Translations under genes and position numbers: made by a program
Part shown: positions 5,649-6,148 of the stretch, one piece after another
Numbering within the stretch: position 1 is the stretch's first letter
Layout: each line of letters opens with the position of its first letter
Assembly (NCBI GenBank): GCA_903925985.1
Contig: CAIYHK010000205.1
Span: 1 to 6,148 of the forward strand
DNA from: an uncultured Actinomycetes bacterium
GTDB lineage: Bacteria; Actinomycetota; Acidimicrobiia; Acidimicrobiales; Ilumatobacteraceae
Length of the DNA: 6,148 nucleotides
Direction of reading: 5' to 3'
Notes under the pieces: generated by a model
Database searches by the model: none
What the model saw: only the letters and a program-made list of their open reading frames with translations
Told to the model about the DNA's origin: nothing

Positions 5649-6148
5649 CAGTGGGCCCGCAACCAAGCAATTGGCTGACGCAGCGTCACGCGTTCACCAC
5701 CAACGGCGATGAACGACTGCAGCACTCCGGCGAAGGGCGAACGAACTTCGGTTCCATTCACGTCACCAAGGATTGTTCCAACGCGGATCTCTGCGCCGTC
5801 GGCAAGATCATCTACCGGTGTGAAAACTCCCGCCGCAGGGCTCACCACAAGGCGCTCTACAGCAAAAAGGTGTTCACCCTCATGAGCGACGATGGTTGCT
5901 GCAGAGCCTGCGGCTAGCCAATCAATCAGTTTGCCGAGTTCATCTGGCGTGGAAATTGAGATTGTTTTTGCGGATTCAAGTGTTCGCTTGGTCATTCCGG
6001 TTAAAACACCACCCGGTCCAAGTTCAAGTACGCCGGTGACACCCATGTCGCCCATGGTTAACAAGCAATGTTTCCAGCGAACGGGACTTGAGAGTTGAGC
6101 ACTGAGAAGACTCGACCATTCATCGCCTTTATCGTGGGCGAGAGCGTC
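5648..6148 (-). CDS. fabD: Malonyl-CoA:ACP transacylase, C-terminal part, with an extra C-terminal domain (5' end outside the window)
   Basis: FabD moves malonate from CoA to ACP, supplying the extender for FabH and FabF. The frame is open from the window edge (base 6148) and yields 166 residues. The active-site GHSxG serine and the histidine lie outside, so the call rests on the C-terminal part: LSSPVRW at residues 19-25, and GVLELGPGGVLTGMTKR at 39-55, the signature FabD end. An ordinary FabD would stop near residue 80. Here about 85 more residues follow, and residues 98-166 look like a lysine-free biotinyl/lipoyl-type barrel-sandwich-hybrid domain (see separate entry). There is no stop or frameshift at the junction, and the stop overlaps the fabH ATG by one base, so the extension is part of the expressed protein. 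A TTG at 6064 is internal and not a start. Family call strong; the role of the tail is unknown. Confidence 0.93.
   Translation of the reverse strand, partial: DALAHDKGDEWSSLLSAQLSSPVRWKHCLLTMGDMGVTGVLELGPGGVLTGMTKRTLESAKTISISTPDELGKLIDWLAAGSAATIVAHEGEHLFAVERLVVSPAAGVFTPVDDLADGAEIRVGTILGDVNGTEVRSPFAGVLQSFIAVGGERVTLRQPIAWLRAH
5651..5857 (-). other. Barrel-sandwich-hybrid (biotinyl/lipoyl-like) domain at the C-terminus of FabD, lacking the carrier lysine
   Basis: These codons encode residues 98-166 of the partial FabD. Two similar halves can be seen: VVSPAAGVF followed by a Gly-rich turn and RVGTILGDV, then EVRSPFAGVL followed by GGERVTLRQPIAWL. This 'SP-x-x-G ... G-x-x-V ... G/Q-x-x-L' pattern, repeated twice, is that of biotin carboxyl carrier and lipoyl domains. 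The hairpin that would hold the modified lysine (EAMKM in BCCP) is shortened to DVNGTE, and there is no lysine anywhere after residue 73 of the partial protein. It therefore should not carry biotin or lipoate. A structural, docking or oligomerisation role is possible, but this is inference. The fold assignment is by eye. Confidence 0.6.

Noticed and set aside
5649..5666. TTG at 5666 as the fabH start
   Set aside because: It would put six extra residues ahead of fabH from within fabD; the ATG at 5648 overlapping the fabD stop is the simpler and family-consistent start.
5651..5857. FabD tail as a working biotin or lipoate carrier
   Set aside because: There is no lysine in the domain, so neither cofactor can be attached.

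Overview
The window is a compact chromosomal segment of ordinary biosynthetic genes. It is most likely from an actinobacterium of middling GC content (a little over half G+C by eye). Three things point that way: the FabG has the actinobacterial FabG1/MabA look (VSNAG, C-terminal GMGH); there is a TANNNT -10 box (TAGCGT) seven bases ahead of an ATG with no Shine-Dalgarno, the usual arrangement of leaderless actinobacterial transcripts; and the fab genes are grouped as a FAS II operon. A more exact placement, for example Acidimicrobiia-like aquatic lineages, is only a guess.

Layout. On the + strand are the 3' two thirds of trpB (1-819), trpA overlapping it by four bases (816-1598), then a probable new promoter, a Bcp/PrxQ-type peroxiredoxin (1626-2078) and, overlapping that by four bases, a FabZ-family dehydratase (2075-2503). 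Four bases later the - strand operon ends. Read in its own direction from the right edge, that operon is fabD (3' part only, 6148-5648), fabH (5648-4698), fabG (4701-3997), acpP (3947-3711) and fabF (3692-2508). No gene-free stretch exceeds 49 bases.

How the genes work together. TrpA and TrpB form tryptophan synthase, the last step of tryptophan synthesis. The - strand genes supply most of type II fatty acid synthesis: FabD loads malonate onto AcpP, FabH starts the chain, FabF extends it, FabG reduces the 3-keto group, and the FabZ-like protein on the facing strand can dehydrate the product. The enoyl-ACP reductase is not in the window. fabD, fabH and fabG are joined by 1-4 base stop/start overlaps. 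acpP and fabF each follow a short spacer with a good Shine-Dalgarno sequence, fitting a need for much more ACP than enzyme.

The most unusual item is the C-terminus of FabD. After the normal FabD end it carries about 85 extra residues, whose last 65-70 look like a biotinyl/lipoyl-type barrel-sandwich-hybrid domain with two similar halves and no lysine at all, so it cannot be the usual kind of swinging-arm carrier. Everything else reads as conserved, intact housekeeping genes.
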